A DNA stretch of 64,000 nt, taken from the NCBI RefSeq assembly GCF_010731755.1, contig NZ_AP022589.1:1674001-1738000 (forward strand). Direction: 5' to 3'. The first letter of the stretch is position 1. Every line of letters starts with the position of its first letter. Positions 56,439-64,000 of this stretch are shown here, one piece after another. Origin of the DNA: Mycolicibacter minnesotensis (GTDB taxonomy: Bacteria > Actinomycetota > Actinomycetes > Mycobacteriales > Mycobacteriaceae). A model generated the notes under the pieces. The model searched no databases and had not been told where the DNA came from. It worked only from the letters and a program-made list of their open reading frames with translations. A program made the translations under genes and the position numbers.

Positions 56439-57041
56439 GTGCCCGGTGCGAGGTCGTCGAAGCGGTTCCCCCCGACGCTGCTGTTGGCCGCCGCCGACAC
56501 CCTGCGCCAACTGGGTCCCCGGCGATTCAGCCTGACCGCGGTCGCGGAAACGGCCGGCGTGTCGCGTGGGACCGTGCACAACGCCTTCGGGACGCGCGAT
56601 GCCGCCCTCACCGCGACCCTCGACCATCTCTCGGCGGCATTCATCGAGACCATGGCCGCCGAGGTCAATAAGCTGGCGACCCTGGCCGAGCAGGTTGCGG
56701 CCGCAGCGGTCCTGATCTCAGCGCATCGCCGAGGGTCGACGGCCGAGCCACGCACTATCGATCAGAGCGCGCTGGTTCTGCTCCTCGACCACGGCGGCGA
56801 TGACCTGGTGCAGCGCTCCGTGGCACAGTGGATTCCCCTGGTCCGCGCCGCGCAACGTCGCGGCGAGATCGCCGAGACCGTCGATGCGGGTCGCGCCGGT
56901 GAATGGATCGTGCGCATGCTGTTCAGCTTCGAGCTGCTGCCACCGATGCGGGTGAATCTCGACAATCCCCGCGCCGTGCGCCGATTCGTCAGCGACCACA
57001 TCATCAACGGACTGACCGGAGGCACCTGTGACTCGCCCTGA
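56433..57041 (+). CDS. TetR-family regulator of the epoxide hydrolase divergon
   Basis: About 202 residues (200 if the GTG at 56439 is used). Helix-turn-helix LLLAAADTLRQLGPRRFSLTAVAETAGVSRGTVHNAFGTRDAALTATL near the N-terminus. The 3' end overlaps the epoxide hydrolase start by 14 bp, so the two are co-translated. The palindrome at its start suggests control of itself and of the divergent SRPBCC-SDR genes. Confidence 0.88.
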   Translation: MQVPGARSSKRFPPTLLLAAADTLRQLGPRRFSLTAVAETAGVSRGTVHNAFGTRDAALTATLDHLSAAFIETMAAEVNKLATLAEQVAAAAVLISAHRRGSTAEPRTIDQSALVLLLDHGGDDLVQRSVAQWIPLVRAAQRRGEIAETVDAGRAGEWIVRMLFSFELLPPMRVNLDNPRAVRRFVSDHIINGLTGGTCDSP

Positions 57042-58167
57042 ATCCTTCCCACTGCGCGTTCCGGAGGCTGAGCTTGAAGACCTCCGGCGGCGGCTCGCCA
57101 ACACCCGTTGGCCGGCAGAGATCGGTGGCGCGGCATGGAGTTACGGCACCGATCAGGGATTCCTGCGGTCGGTGGTGGACCACTGGCTGAACCACTACGA
57201 CTGGCGCCGGGTCGAGTCCGAGGTGAATACGTTCGGGTCTTTCATCACCGAGGCCGCTGAACAGCGGGTCCACTTCCTGCACCTGCGGTCATCGGAAGCC
57301 GACGCCATCCCGCTGCTGGTCACCCACGGCTGGCCCGGTTCCATCGTGGAGTTCCTCGACGCAGCACCGCTGCTGCGTCAGCGATACCACGTCGTGGTCA
57401 TGTCGATGCCCGGGTACGGGTTCTCCGGACCCACCCGTGCGATCGGAGTCGACGTCGCCGCCGTGGCTGCCGCCGGGGACGACCTGATGGGACAGCTGGG
57501 CTATCACCGCTACGTCGCCCAGGGCGGCGACTGGGGCGCGCTGGTCACCCGCCACCTCGGGGAGCACTACGCGGGCCGCGTCGCGGCCATTCACACCAAC
57601 ATGTGTTTCGCCCCACCGGATCGGGACAAACCCGAGCTGGCGGCCGCGGTGACACCGGCCGAGCAGGCGGCCATCATCGACTCGGTGCAGCGCACCGCCG
57701 ATGGCACCGCGTATCTGAATCAGCAAGCGACGCGCCCGCATTCACTCGGTTTCGGCCTTGACGACTCGCCGGTGGGTCTGGCGGGCTGGATCCTGGAGAA
57801 ATTTCACGCCTGGTGCGACATCCGAGATGGCATGCCGATCAGCACCGACCGGCTGATCGACAACCTGATGTTCTACTGGCTGACCGTGACCGCCACCTCG
57901 TCGGCCCGGCTGTACTGCGAATCCGCCCGCGCGGGTAACGGGGCGCTCAGCACGTGGCGGGGACGGGTCGCTGTGCCCACCGGCTACGCGGTGTATCCGT
58001 ATGAACTGCTGCAGACTCCGCGGGCGTGGGCCGCCAACCGCTACAACCTCGTTCACTACAGCGTGCAGGACCGCGGCGGTCATTTCGCCGCCTTCGAGCA
58101 GCCCACGCTCTTTGCCGCCGACCTGGCGACCTTCGCCGACGTGCTGGAGCAGCAGAGGGTGTTCTAA
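57028..58167 (+). CDS. Epoxide hydrolase (EHN / microsomal type)
   Basis: 379 residues, GTG start. The N-terminal EHN domain (FPLRVPEAELEDLRRRLANTRWP, then WRRVESEVNTFGSF) precedes an alpha/beta hydrolase: oxyanion loop THGWPGSIVEFLDA, nucleophile Asp in AQGGDWGALVTRHLGEHY, cap with Tyr residues, and the C-terminal His in DRGGHFAAFEQP. It adds water to epoxides to give diols. Grouped with TetR, SRPBCC and SDR genes, it may detoxify or degrade a lipophilic compound. 4-bp convergent overlap with mmpL. Confidence 0.93.
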   Translation: MTRPESFPLRVPEAELEDLRRRLANTRWPAEIGGAAWSYGTDQGFLRSVVDHWLNHYDWRRVESEVNTFGSFITEAAEQRVHFLHLRSSEADAIPLLVTHGWPGSIVEFLDAAPLLRQRYHVVVMSMPGYGFSGPTRAIGVDVAAVAAAGDDLMGQLGYHRYVAQGGDWGALVTRHLGEHYAGRVAAIHTNMCFAPPDRDKPELAAAVTPAEQAAIIDSVQRTADGTAYLNQQATRPHSLGFGLDDSPVGLAGWILEKFHAWCDIRDGMPISTDRLIDNLMFYWLTVTATSSARLYCESARAGNGALSTWRGRVAVPTGYAVYPYELLQTPRAWAANRYNLVHYSVQDRGGHFAAFEQPTLFAADLATFADVLEQQRVF

Positions 58168-61004
58168 GTACGAGTGGCCGGCGCGGCACTCGCCCGCTGA
58201 CGCAGCGGGCGTTGCCGCACGAACGTCGGCCACCAGAACCACGGCCCGTAGATCCGCACCAGTGACGGCACGATGAACGACCGCACGATCAAGGTGTCGA
58301 GCAGCAGACCGATACAGACGGTGGAACCGACCTGTCCGATGGTGCGCAGATCGCTGGCGAGCATGGCCAGCATGGTGAACGCGAACACCAGACCCGCCGA
58401 GGTCACCACCCCACCGGTAGAGCCCAGGGCCCGGATCAGACCGGTGTTCAGCCCGGCCGGGAGTTCCTCTTTGAGCCGGGCTATCAGCAGCAGGTTGTAG
58501 TCCGATCCCACGGCCACCAAGATGATGAACGTCAGCGGCAGGATCAACCAGTGCAGGTGCAAGCCGATCAGATGCTGCCAGATCAGAACGGAAAGCCCGA
58601 AGGCGCCCGCATAGGAGAACGCGACGGTTCCGGGAATCACCAACGCCGCCACCAGACTTCTCGTGATGACCAGCATGATCAGGAAGATCAGCACGAAGGC
58701 GGCGATCGCGGCGATCAGCAGGTCTGACCGCGAATACTGCTGGATGTCTTTGTTGTTCGACCCCGAACCGCCGATGTAGATCTTCGCGCCGGCCAGTGAG
58801 GTCTCCTTCAGCGCGATCTGGATGGCATCGGGAAACCTCTCGACGTGCTCGATGCCCTCGGGGCCCATCGCGTTGCCCTCGTGGGTGACGATGAACCGGG
58901 CGGCCTTACCGTCTGGGGACATCATCAGCTGCATGCCGGTCTTGATGTCTTCGTTGTCGAAGGCGGGGCGCGGAATGTAGAAGAAGTCGTCGCTGCGGGA
59001 CGTGTCGAAGTCGTTGCCGACATTGATCATGTCGTCGAAGGTCTGGTCGGTGTTCGCGGCCGCAATACTGCTGGGGCCATAGGTGTTCACGATCAGCGAC
59101 CGGAGGGAGATCTGGTCATCGGCCATGATGTTGAGCTGGGCCACCATCTGGGGCAGTAGAGAGTCGACGACTTCCAGTGAGGTCACCGCATCCTTGATGT
59201 TGGCCGCCAGCTTGTCGACGCTGTCCATCATGTCCCACAGCGATCGAAACGCCCAGCAGACCGGGATGTCATAACAGTGTGGCTCCCAATAGAAGTAGCT
59301 GCGGAGCGGCCTCATGAAGTCATCCAGGTTGGACAGTTGCTCGTCCATCTGTTCGGTGAGTGCCTGCATCTCCTCCATGGTGAGCACCGTGGAATGCATT
59401 TCGTCGGCCAACTTCTGCGTCAGCGCGATGGTGGTCTGCAGCACCTCGACGGTGTGCCCCATGATCTGCGCCTGCTTGTCGGTGTTGGCATTCTGCTCCC
59501 GGGTGAACGGCAGCTGCTGACCGTTGGCGCTGCCCTGCACGGTGAACAGGTACGGCAGCGAGGCGTGCTCCAACGCCCGCCCCATCGGCCGAGTGATGCT
59601 CTGCACCATGGCGACTCCGGGCAGCCGGATCAGGGCCTTGGCGACTCGGTCCAGGGAGATGAAGTCGGCCGAGTTGCGCATGTCGTGATCGGACTCGACC
59701 ATCAGCATCTCGGAGAACAGCTTGCTCCTGGCGAAGTGGCGGTCGGCGGCGGCGAAGCCCTGATTGGCCGCGGAGTTGCGCGGTTGGTAGGTCCGGTCGT
59801 CGAAGCTGACCTGGTAGGTCGGCACGAATACCGCGCCGGCGGCCACCAGCGCGGCGCTGGCGGTCAGGATCGGCTTGGGCCACCGCACGACGCTGGTGGC
59901 GATCCGCCGGTACAGCCGTGCCTTGGCGGTTCGTTTCGGATCGAAGAGCCCGAACAGGCTGCCCACGCTCAAAATTGCCGGACCCAGGGTCAATGCGCCC
60001 ATGACCGTCAGCACCATGCTGATGGCTACCGCCGGTCCCATGGTGTTGAAGTAGTTCAGCCGGGCGAAGCTCAGGCAGAAGGCGGCACCGGCGATGGTGA
60101 GACCGGAGCCGAGGATCACGTGCGACACACCCCGATAGGCCGTGTAGTAGGCGTCTTCTCGACTCTCACCGTTGCGCCGTGCCTCGTGGTAGCGGCCCAT
60201 CAAGAAGATCCCGTAGTCCGTCCCCGCACCCAGGGTCAGCGAGACCACCATGTTGACCGCGAAGGACGACAGCTGGATGTAGCCGAAGTGCCCCAGTGCC
60301 GCGATGACCCCCTTGGCGGCCAACATCAGGATCAAGACGCCGAACAGCGGCACCAGCATGGTGACTAACGAGCGATAGACCAGCAGCAACATGAAGATGA
60401 TGAGGAAAATCGTGGCGATGGTGATGTTGTTCAGGCTTGAGTTCGCCGTCGCCACCGTGTCCGCGGCCAGGGGCGCGGCGCCGCTGACATAGACCTTGAG
60501 TCCCGCCGGCGGGTCGGAGGTCGCGACTGTGTGGCGCACGGCGGCAACGGACTCGTTGGCCTGCATCTGCCCGATGTCGCCGGCCAGGCGCAACAGTACG
60601 TAGGAGGCCTTGCCGTCGAGGCTTTGAGCTCCGGCCGCGGTGATCGGCTTGCCCCAGGTGTCCATCACGTACTGAACATGATCGGTGTCGGCACGCAGGG
60701 TGCGCACCAACTCGTCGTAGTAGGCGTGGTCCTTGGGACCCAGCGGACGGTCGGCCTCGAGTACCAGCATCGTCATGCTGGTCGAGGTCGACTCCTCGAA
60801 CTTGTCACCGATGGCCAGCATCGCGGCCTGCGACGGCGCATAGGTGGGCACCATCGGGCCGGCAAGTTCTTCGGCGACCTTTTCCACTTGCGGCACAAAG
60901 GTATTGGTCGTCATGGCCAGTAGGCCCCAAAAGACGATGATCGGTATGGCCAGGAGGCGGACCAGGCGCGCGACCAGGGGCCGCTTGGCTGACTGCTCGC
61001 TCAT
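58164..61004 (-). CDS. MmpL-family lipid transporter
   Basis: 946 residues, MmpL4/5-like. RND topology with two large outer loops. The first DY motif is LGAGTDYGIFLMGRYHEA and the second VAVGSDYNLLLIARLKEE. The second outer loop carries a long coiled-coil segment (HTVEVLQTTIALTQKLADEMHSTVLTMEEMQALTEQMDEQLSNLDDFM) and a Cys pair (CYDIPVCW), features of siderophore- and lipid-exporting MmpLs with MmpS partners. Start ATG overlaps the mmpS stop (ATGA). The cargo could be a siderophore or glycolipid; no biosynthetic genes are adjacent. Confidence 0.93.
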   Translation of the reverse strand: MSEQSAKRPLVARLVRLLAIPIIVFWGLLAMTTNTFVPQVEKVAEELAGPMVPTYAPSQAAMLAIGDKFEESTSTSMTMLVLEADRPLGPKDHAYYDELVRTLRADTDHVQYVMDTWGKPITAAGAQSLDGKASYVLLRLAGDIGQMQANESVAAVRHTVATSDPPAGLKVYVSGAAPLAADTVATANSSLNNITIATIFLIIFMLLLVYRSLVTMLVPLFGVLILMLAAKGVIAALGHFGYIQLSSFAVNMVVSLTLGAGTDYGIFLMGRYHEARRNGESREDAYYTAYRGVSHVILGSGLTIAGAAFCLSFARLNYFNTMGPAVAISMVLTVMGALTLGPAILSVGSLFGLFDPKRTAKARLYRRIATSVVRWPKPILTASAALVAAGAVFVPTYQVSFDDRTYQPRNSAANQGFAAADRHFARSKLFSEMLMVESDHDMRNSADFISLDRVAKALIRLPGVAMVQSITRPMGRALEHASLPYLFTVQGSANGQQLPFTREQNANTDKQAQIMGHTVEVLQTTIALTQKLADEMHSTVLTMEEMQALTEQMDEQLSNLDDFMRPLRSYFYWEPHCYDIPVCWAFRSLWDMMDSVDKLAANIKDAVTSLEVVDSLLPQMVAQLNIMADDQISLRSLIVNTYGPSSIAAANTDQTFDDMINVGNDFDTSRSDDFFYIPRPAFDNEDIKTGMQLMMSPDGKAARFIVTHEGNAMGPEGIEHVERFPDAIQIALKETSLAGAKIYIGGSGSNNKDIQQYSRSDLLIAAIAAFVLIFLIMLVITRSLVAALVIPGTVAFSYAGAFGLSVLIWQHLIGLHLHWLILPLTFIILVAVGSDYNLLLIARLKEELPAGLNTGLIRALGSTGGVVTSAGLVFAFTMLAMLASDLRTIGQVGSTVCIGLLLDTLIVRSFIVPSLVRIYGPWFWWPTFVRQRPLRQRASAAPATRT

Positions 61005-61444
61005 GCGGACTTCACCCGGCAGGTGATGTCGGCGTTGGCATGGGTGTTGGTGTGCTCGTCGCGGATCACGTCGTCCACGAGGATCCGGCACCCGACGAAG
61101 TCGCCGTGCACCTGGACCGAAATGCTGCCCGAGACCACCGACAGCATCGTCGACTCGTCGTAGTTCCACGGAAGCGAATCCGGCTCGACGGTGTGGGGAT
61201 GGCCACTGATGTCCACGTAGGAGATCAGTGCACTGTCCCCGGCAGCGCCGAACACCTCATAGGTGAGCTTCTTCGGGTTGAACTGTTCGGGCGCCTGCGG
61301 CGGGTTGACGGTGAGAACCGGCCCCGGAGCCGACATCTGGTGGACCTTCCACATGGACAACGCCCCCAGGCTCAGCGCGACAACGGCCACCAGCGGCATC
61401 CACACCCGCGCCAGCACCGACCTGCGCGGCGTGCCCGGACTCAC
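61001..61444 (-). CDS. MmpS-family membrane protein
   Basis: 147 residues: one N-terminal membrane helix (VWMPLVAVVALSLGALSMW), then an extracytoplasmic beta-sandwich with KKLTYEVFGAAG, ALISYVDISG, LPWNYDESTM, GCRILVDDVIRDEH and TCRVKSA, the Cys pair of MmpS proteins. It is the periplasmic partner of the downstream MmpL. GTG start overlaps the stop of the gene upstream. Confidence 0.93.
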   Translation of the reverse strand: MSPGTPRRSVLARVWMPLVAVVALSLGALSMWKVHQMSAPGPVLTVNPPQAPEQFNPKKLTYEVFGAAGDSALISYVDISGHPHTVEPDSLPWNYDESTMLSVVSGSISVQVHGDFVGCRILVDDVIRDEHTNTHANADITCRVKSA

Positions 61445-61902
61445 TCGCCGTCCTTGACCGCGGTGGCTGGGAGACGCTTCTTCAATGTGCGGATCCGGAG
61501 AATCTGGGCGGTCATGTTCAGTGCGCCGAACATCGGGATCACGCCGATGAATGTTCGCTCCGACGGGGTCGCGCCGTGCAGTTGCTCAAGGCTGCCGAGC
61601 ACGTAGACGCAGCCCAGCGAGAAAGTGGCCGCGGGAATGCAGAAGGCCAGCGGAGTGCGCAGATCGTTGACGGATCGCGTCGCGAATTCCAGCTCTTCGC
61701 CGGAGAGCGGCTGGTTTGTCCGCACCTTGGTCAGTACCGCTCTGCGAGCGCCGATTCCTTCGCTGATCGGCAGCGCGGGGCGACTTCGCAGTTGCCGGAT
61801 GTAGACGAACAGGCCCGTGGCGAAGACCAGCAAGGCCACGAAGGCGACGGCCGCGAGATCGCCGAACAGGCGCCAGTCGGTCCCGAACATGTTCCAGTTC
61901 AT
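61441..61902 (-). CDS. Membrane protein preceding mmpS-mmpL
   Basis: About 153 residues; the ATG at 61902 is preferred (GGGGGGTGA upstream) over a GTG 11 codons earlier. Hydrophobic segments LAAVAFVALLVFATGLFVYI, LAFCIPAATFSLGCVYVLGSL and IGVIPMFGALNMTAQILRI flank a cytoplasmic stretch with RRAVLTKVRTNQPLSGEELEFA. No family recognised. The 4-bp overlap with mmpS makes it part of the exporter operon, under the divergent TetR. Confidence 0.78.
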   Translation of the reverse strand: MNWNMFGTDWRLFGDLAAVAFVALLVFATGLFVYIRQLRSRPALPISEGIGARRAVLTKVRTNQPLSGEELEFATRSVNDLRTPLAFCIPAATFSLGCVYVLGSLEQLHGATPSERTFIGVIPMFGALNMTAQILRIRTLKKRLPATAVKDGE

Positions 61903-61969
61903 CGCCCGCGTCACCCCCCATCCGTCGTCCGCCACCGGACGGAAGCCGATGGCTGCTTAGAAATGCTAA

Positions 61970-61988
61970 ACGTCCCGTAATAGGACGT
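61970..61988. promoter_or_regulatory. Operator in the mmpS-mmpL/tetR divergent gap
   Basis: ACGTCC (61970-61975), 7 bp, GGACGT (61983-61988) is a perfect inverted repeat. An imperfect one, CATCTC-ATAAA-GAGACG, follows directly. Plus-strand TATGAT (62019-62024) is 7 nt before the tetR ATG. Confidence 0.6.
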
Positions 61989-62031
61989 CAACATCTCATA
62001 AAGAGACGAAGCTGTGGTTATGATGGGAATC

Positions 62032-62601
62032 ATGAATGAGCCCGGCCAGGGACTAACCGGCGCGCAATCTCGCACTCGGACGGCCATTCTGGACGCGACG
62101 GCCTCGGTGCTCGCTCGCGATCGCACCGCCACGCTGCCCGAGATCGCCGCAGCAGCCCAAGTGGCTCGATCCACCCTGCATCGCTATTTCGTCGACCGCG
62201 AGCGGTTGATCTACGAGACCACCCTGGAATCGATCCGCATCGTCGGCGACATTCTCGCTTCCGCGGGGACAGCGGAGGGGCCTGCCGTCGAGGCGATGCG
62301 ACGGGTGATCACCGCACTGGCTCCCGAAGGTGATCGGATCGTGTTCCTGTTCGCCGACCCGGCCGTCCTCCGCGATGTCCCCGCCGAGCACCTACCCGAC
62401 TCCGCGCCGATCCTCGAACTCATCGCCCGCGGCCAGCGGGAAGGCACCTTCGATCCTGAGCTGACCCCGGAGTGGATCCGGATCGCGCTGTTCGGACTCA
62501 TGGTCAAGGCCTGCAGCGAGGCCGCGCACGGCAACATCCCGCGCCACAGCATCGTGCCTACACTCACCCGGATCTTCGAGCGCGGCGTGACAGCCGGCTG
62601 A
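62032..62601 (+). CDS. TetR-family regulator of the MmpS-MmpL operon
   Basis: 189 residues from the ATG 7 nt after TATGAT; earlier in-frame starts exist. Helix-turn-helix ILDATASVLARDRTATLPEIAAAAQVARSTLHRYFVDRERLIYETT (about 20-65). It is divergent from the membrane protein/mmpS/mmpL operon with a palindrome between, as for other MmpL systems governed by a divergent repressor. Confidence 0.9.
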   Translation: MNEPGQGLTGAQSRTRTAILDATASVLARDRTATLPEIAAAAQVARSTLHRYFVDRERLIYETTLESIRIVGDILASAGTAEGPAVEAMRRVITALAPEGDRIVFLFADPAVLRDVPAEHLPDSAPILELIARGQREGTFDPELTPEWIRIALFGLMVKACSEAAHGNIPRHSIVPTLTRIFERGVTAG

Positions 62602-62640
62602 CCCGCAGTGGCGGCGAAAGCGTTGCCCTCCTGGAGGTCT

Positions 62641-62667
62641 GTGGATGAACCGCCGACTGTGGATAAC
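62641..62667. other. Two DnaA-box-like 9-mers
   Basis: TGTGGATGA (62641-62649, one mismatch) and TGTGGATAA (62659-62667, perfect reverse DnaA box) lie 9 bp apart, about 60 bp upstream of the DUF222 gene. Confidence 0.35.
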
Positions 62668-62714
62668 CTCAGCTAGCCCGGTCGACGAGCCCGCAATCTG
62701 TCGGGGCCACACCA

Positions 62715-62720
62715 TAGATT
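62715..62720 (+). promoter_or_regulatory. Leaderless -10 element of the DUF222/HNH gene
   Basis: TAGATT with 6 nt to the ATG at 62727 and no SD. Confidence 0.5.
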
Positions 62721-62726
62721 TCGGGT

Positions 62727-64000
62727 ATGAGTACGGTCACCGCCGAGGCGCCACCTGAGGTGCTTGGGGCGTTCGCGGCGCTCGACGCAGCGGTGGCCGG
62801 CCTAGGCGAACTGAACTTAGCCGAGCTGTCGCCGGCACTGCGGCTACGCGCACTCGATCGTCTCGAGGCCGCCATGCGCGTGCAAAAGGCGCACAGCCAC
62901 AGCATCATCGCCGGCCTGGCCGATGCCGATCCGGCACGCATCGGCGGTGCGCTACGCCGGGTACTGGCGGACTCGCTGCGGATCAGCTGCGCCGAAGCGC
63001 GTCGGCGGATCCGCGATGCCGGCCAACTCACCCCCCGGACCACCCTCTCGGGCCAGCCGATGCCACCCGAACTGCCCGCCACCGCGTGCGCCTGGCGCCG
63101 AGGCGCGCTTGATCCCGAGCATCTGCGGGTGATCCAGGAGTTTCTCCGCAGCCTGCCCCAATCCACTCCCGCGCCCACCGTCGCGGAGGCCGAGCAGTTT
63201 CTCGCCGAGCAGGCCACCAGCCTGCGCCCCGACCAGTTGGCGAAGGTGGCCGACCGCTACGCGTTGCTGATCAACCCCGATGGCGCCTTCACCGACGCCG
63301 ACCGTGCCAAGCAGCGCAGCTTCAGTTGGTCGGAACAGCGCCGCGACGGCATGAGCACCGGCCGGTTGACCGCGTCACCCGAACTGCGCGCCAACCTCGA
63401 CGCGTGGATGGCGCGGTTTGCCAGCCCCGGAATGTGCAATGCAAGTGATGAAACCCCTTGTGTCACAGCAGACCCTGCCGACGAAGCGCGCGACGCTGAT
63501 CTGCGCACCCCCGCCCAGCGCCGGCACGACGCACTCAACGCCCTGGTCCGCAGCCAACTCGGCAACCCCCAACTCGGCGTCCATCACGGACTGCCGGTCA
63601 CGGTCATCGTCACGACCACCCTCAAGGAGCTCACCGATGGTGCGGGGCTGGCAATCACCGGTGGCGGGACCTTGCTACCGATGCGCGACGTCATTCGCAT
63701 GGCCAGCCACGCCCACCATTACCTGGCTGTCTTTGATGACCACCAGAGCCGGCCGCTATATCTGGGCCGCACCCGTCGCGTCGCTTCCCCGGACCAGTGG
63801 ATCGTGTTGTACGCGCGAGATCGCGGCTGCACGGCCCCGAATTGCGATGTGCCCGGCTACCACACCGAAGCGCACCACACGCGGGAGTGGCACAGGGGTG
63901 GCCAGACCAATGCGGATGAGCTGACATTGGCCTGCCACGCCGACCACAAACTGGTGGACAAGGGCTGGCGAACCGTCAAGCGCCGCGACGGCAAGGTCGA
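62727..64000 (+). CDS. DUF222 / HNH endonuclease (13E12 repeat family), 3' end cut by window
   Basis: The reading frame stays open for 424 codons to the window end. The N-terminal DUF222 region (LADADPARIGGALRRVLADSLRISCAEARRRIRDA; DPEHLRVIQEFL; RPDQLAKVADRYALLINPDG) is followed by the HNH nuclease core CTAPNCDVPGYHTEAHHTREWHRGGQTNADELTLACHADHKLV, with paired Cys and His residues for metal. These genes are multicopy in mycobacteria and linked to 13E12 repeats that can host prophages. About 10-40 C-terminal residues are probably missing. Confidence 0.9.
   Translation, partial: MSTVTAEAPPEVLGAFAALDAAVAGLGELNLAELSPALRLRALDRLEAAMRVQKAHSHSIIAGLADADPARIGGALRRVLADSLRISCAEARRRIRDAGQLTPRTTLSGQPMPPELPATACAWRRGALDPEHLRVIQEFLRSLPQSTPAPTVAEAEQFLAEQATSLRPDQLAKVADRYALLINPDGAFTDADRAKQRSFSWSEQRRDGMSTGRLTASPELRANLDAWMARFASPGMCNASDETPCVTADPADEARDADLRTPAQRRHDALNALVRSQLGNPQLGVHHGLPVTVIVTTTLKELTDGAGLAITGGGTLLPMRDVIRMASHAHHYLAVFDDHQSRPLYLGRTRRVASPDQWIVLYARDRGCTAPNCDVPGYHTEAHHTREWHRGGQTNADELTLACHADHKLVDKGWRTVKRRDGKV

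Overview
The window is high-GC mycobacterial DNA. It carries a mycolyltransferase (Ag85C), MmpS/MmpL, EspR, Lsr2-independent H-NS-like Hns, EthA/EthR, IdeR-type iron boxes and PGRS-type Gly-rich repeats. Gene order suggests a non-tuberculous species, possibly of the M. terrae/Mycolicibacter type; that placement is inference only. No tRNA, rRNA, CRISPR array or intact insertion sequence was seen.

Region 1 (1-34.9 kb) follows the M. tuberculosis order and strands from Rv3837c to Rv3860: histidine phosphatase, pheA, Rv3839 (DUF2470), an LCP ligase (Rv3840-like but full length), bfrB, glpQ1, Rv3843c, sodA, Rv3847, a TMEM165/GDT1 transporter, espR, Rv3850, hns, rraA, ethA/ethR, gltD/gltB and the ParA-like Rv3860. 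Several insertions interrupt this backbone. They are a CPBP membrane protein, a secreted PGRS-GH5 glycosidase with a 57-bp tandem repeat at its 3' end, a YcnI/CopC copper-type pair, a YggS-family PLP protein, an F420-type LLM oxidoreductase, a TetR-controlled DUF4242/acyl-CoA-dehydrogenase-like/ABC importer operon, and a glnA paralogue broken by an apparent 16-bp deletion.

Region 2 (34.9-48.7 kb) carries homologues of Rv0130 (htdZ), Rv0129c (fbpC), Rv0125 (pepA), Rv0116c (ldtA), Rv0111 (acyltransferase) and Rv0110 (rhomboid). All are in reversed order and strand relative to M. tuberculosis. This looks like one end of an inversion spanning the replication origin, and the ESX-1 genes that follow Rv3860 in M. 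tuberculosis are not here. A CoA-transferase, a VOC protein, a YoaK-like protein, a DUF2231 protein, a carboxylic acid reductase and two SD-led micro-ORFs lie among them.

Region 3 (48.7-64 kb) is accessory. It holds a methyltransferase, two small secreted proteins, several TetR regulators (most with a visible palindromic operator), an MMPL exporter, an SDR/SRPBCC/epoxide hydrolase divergon, an MmpS/MmpL operon with an extra membrane protein, and the start of a DUF222/HNH (13E12-type) gene cut by the window end.

Regulation visible in the sequence: IdeR boxes before Rv3839 and bfrB; many leaderless promoters (TANNNT followed 6-8 nt later by ATG/GTG); palindromic TetR-type operators at about 18.5, 21.6, 50.5, 56.4 and 62.0 kb; a CRP-like site before a 52-residue membrane peptide; strong hairpin terminators after sodA, fbpC and ldtA and between the ABC operon and gltD; and a cluster of DnaA-box-like 9-mers near 9.7 kb.
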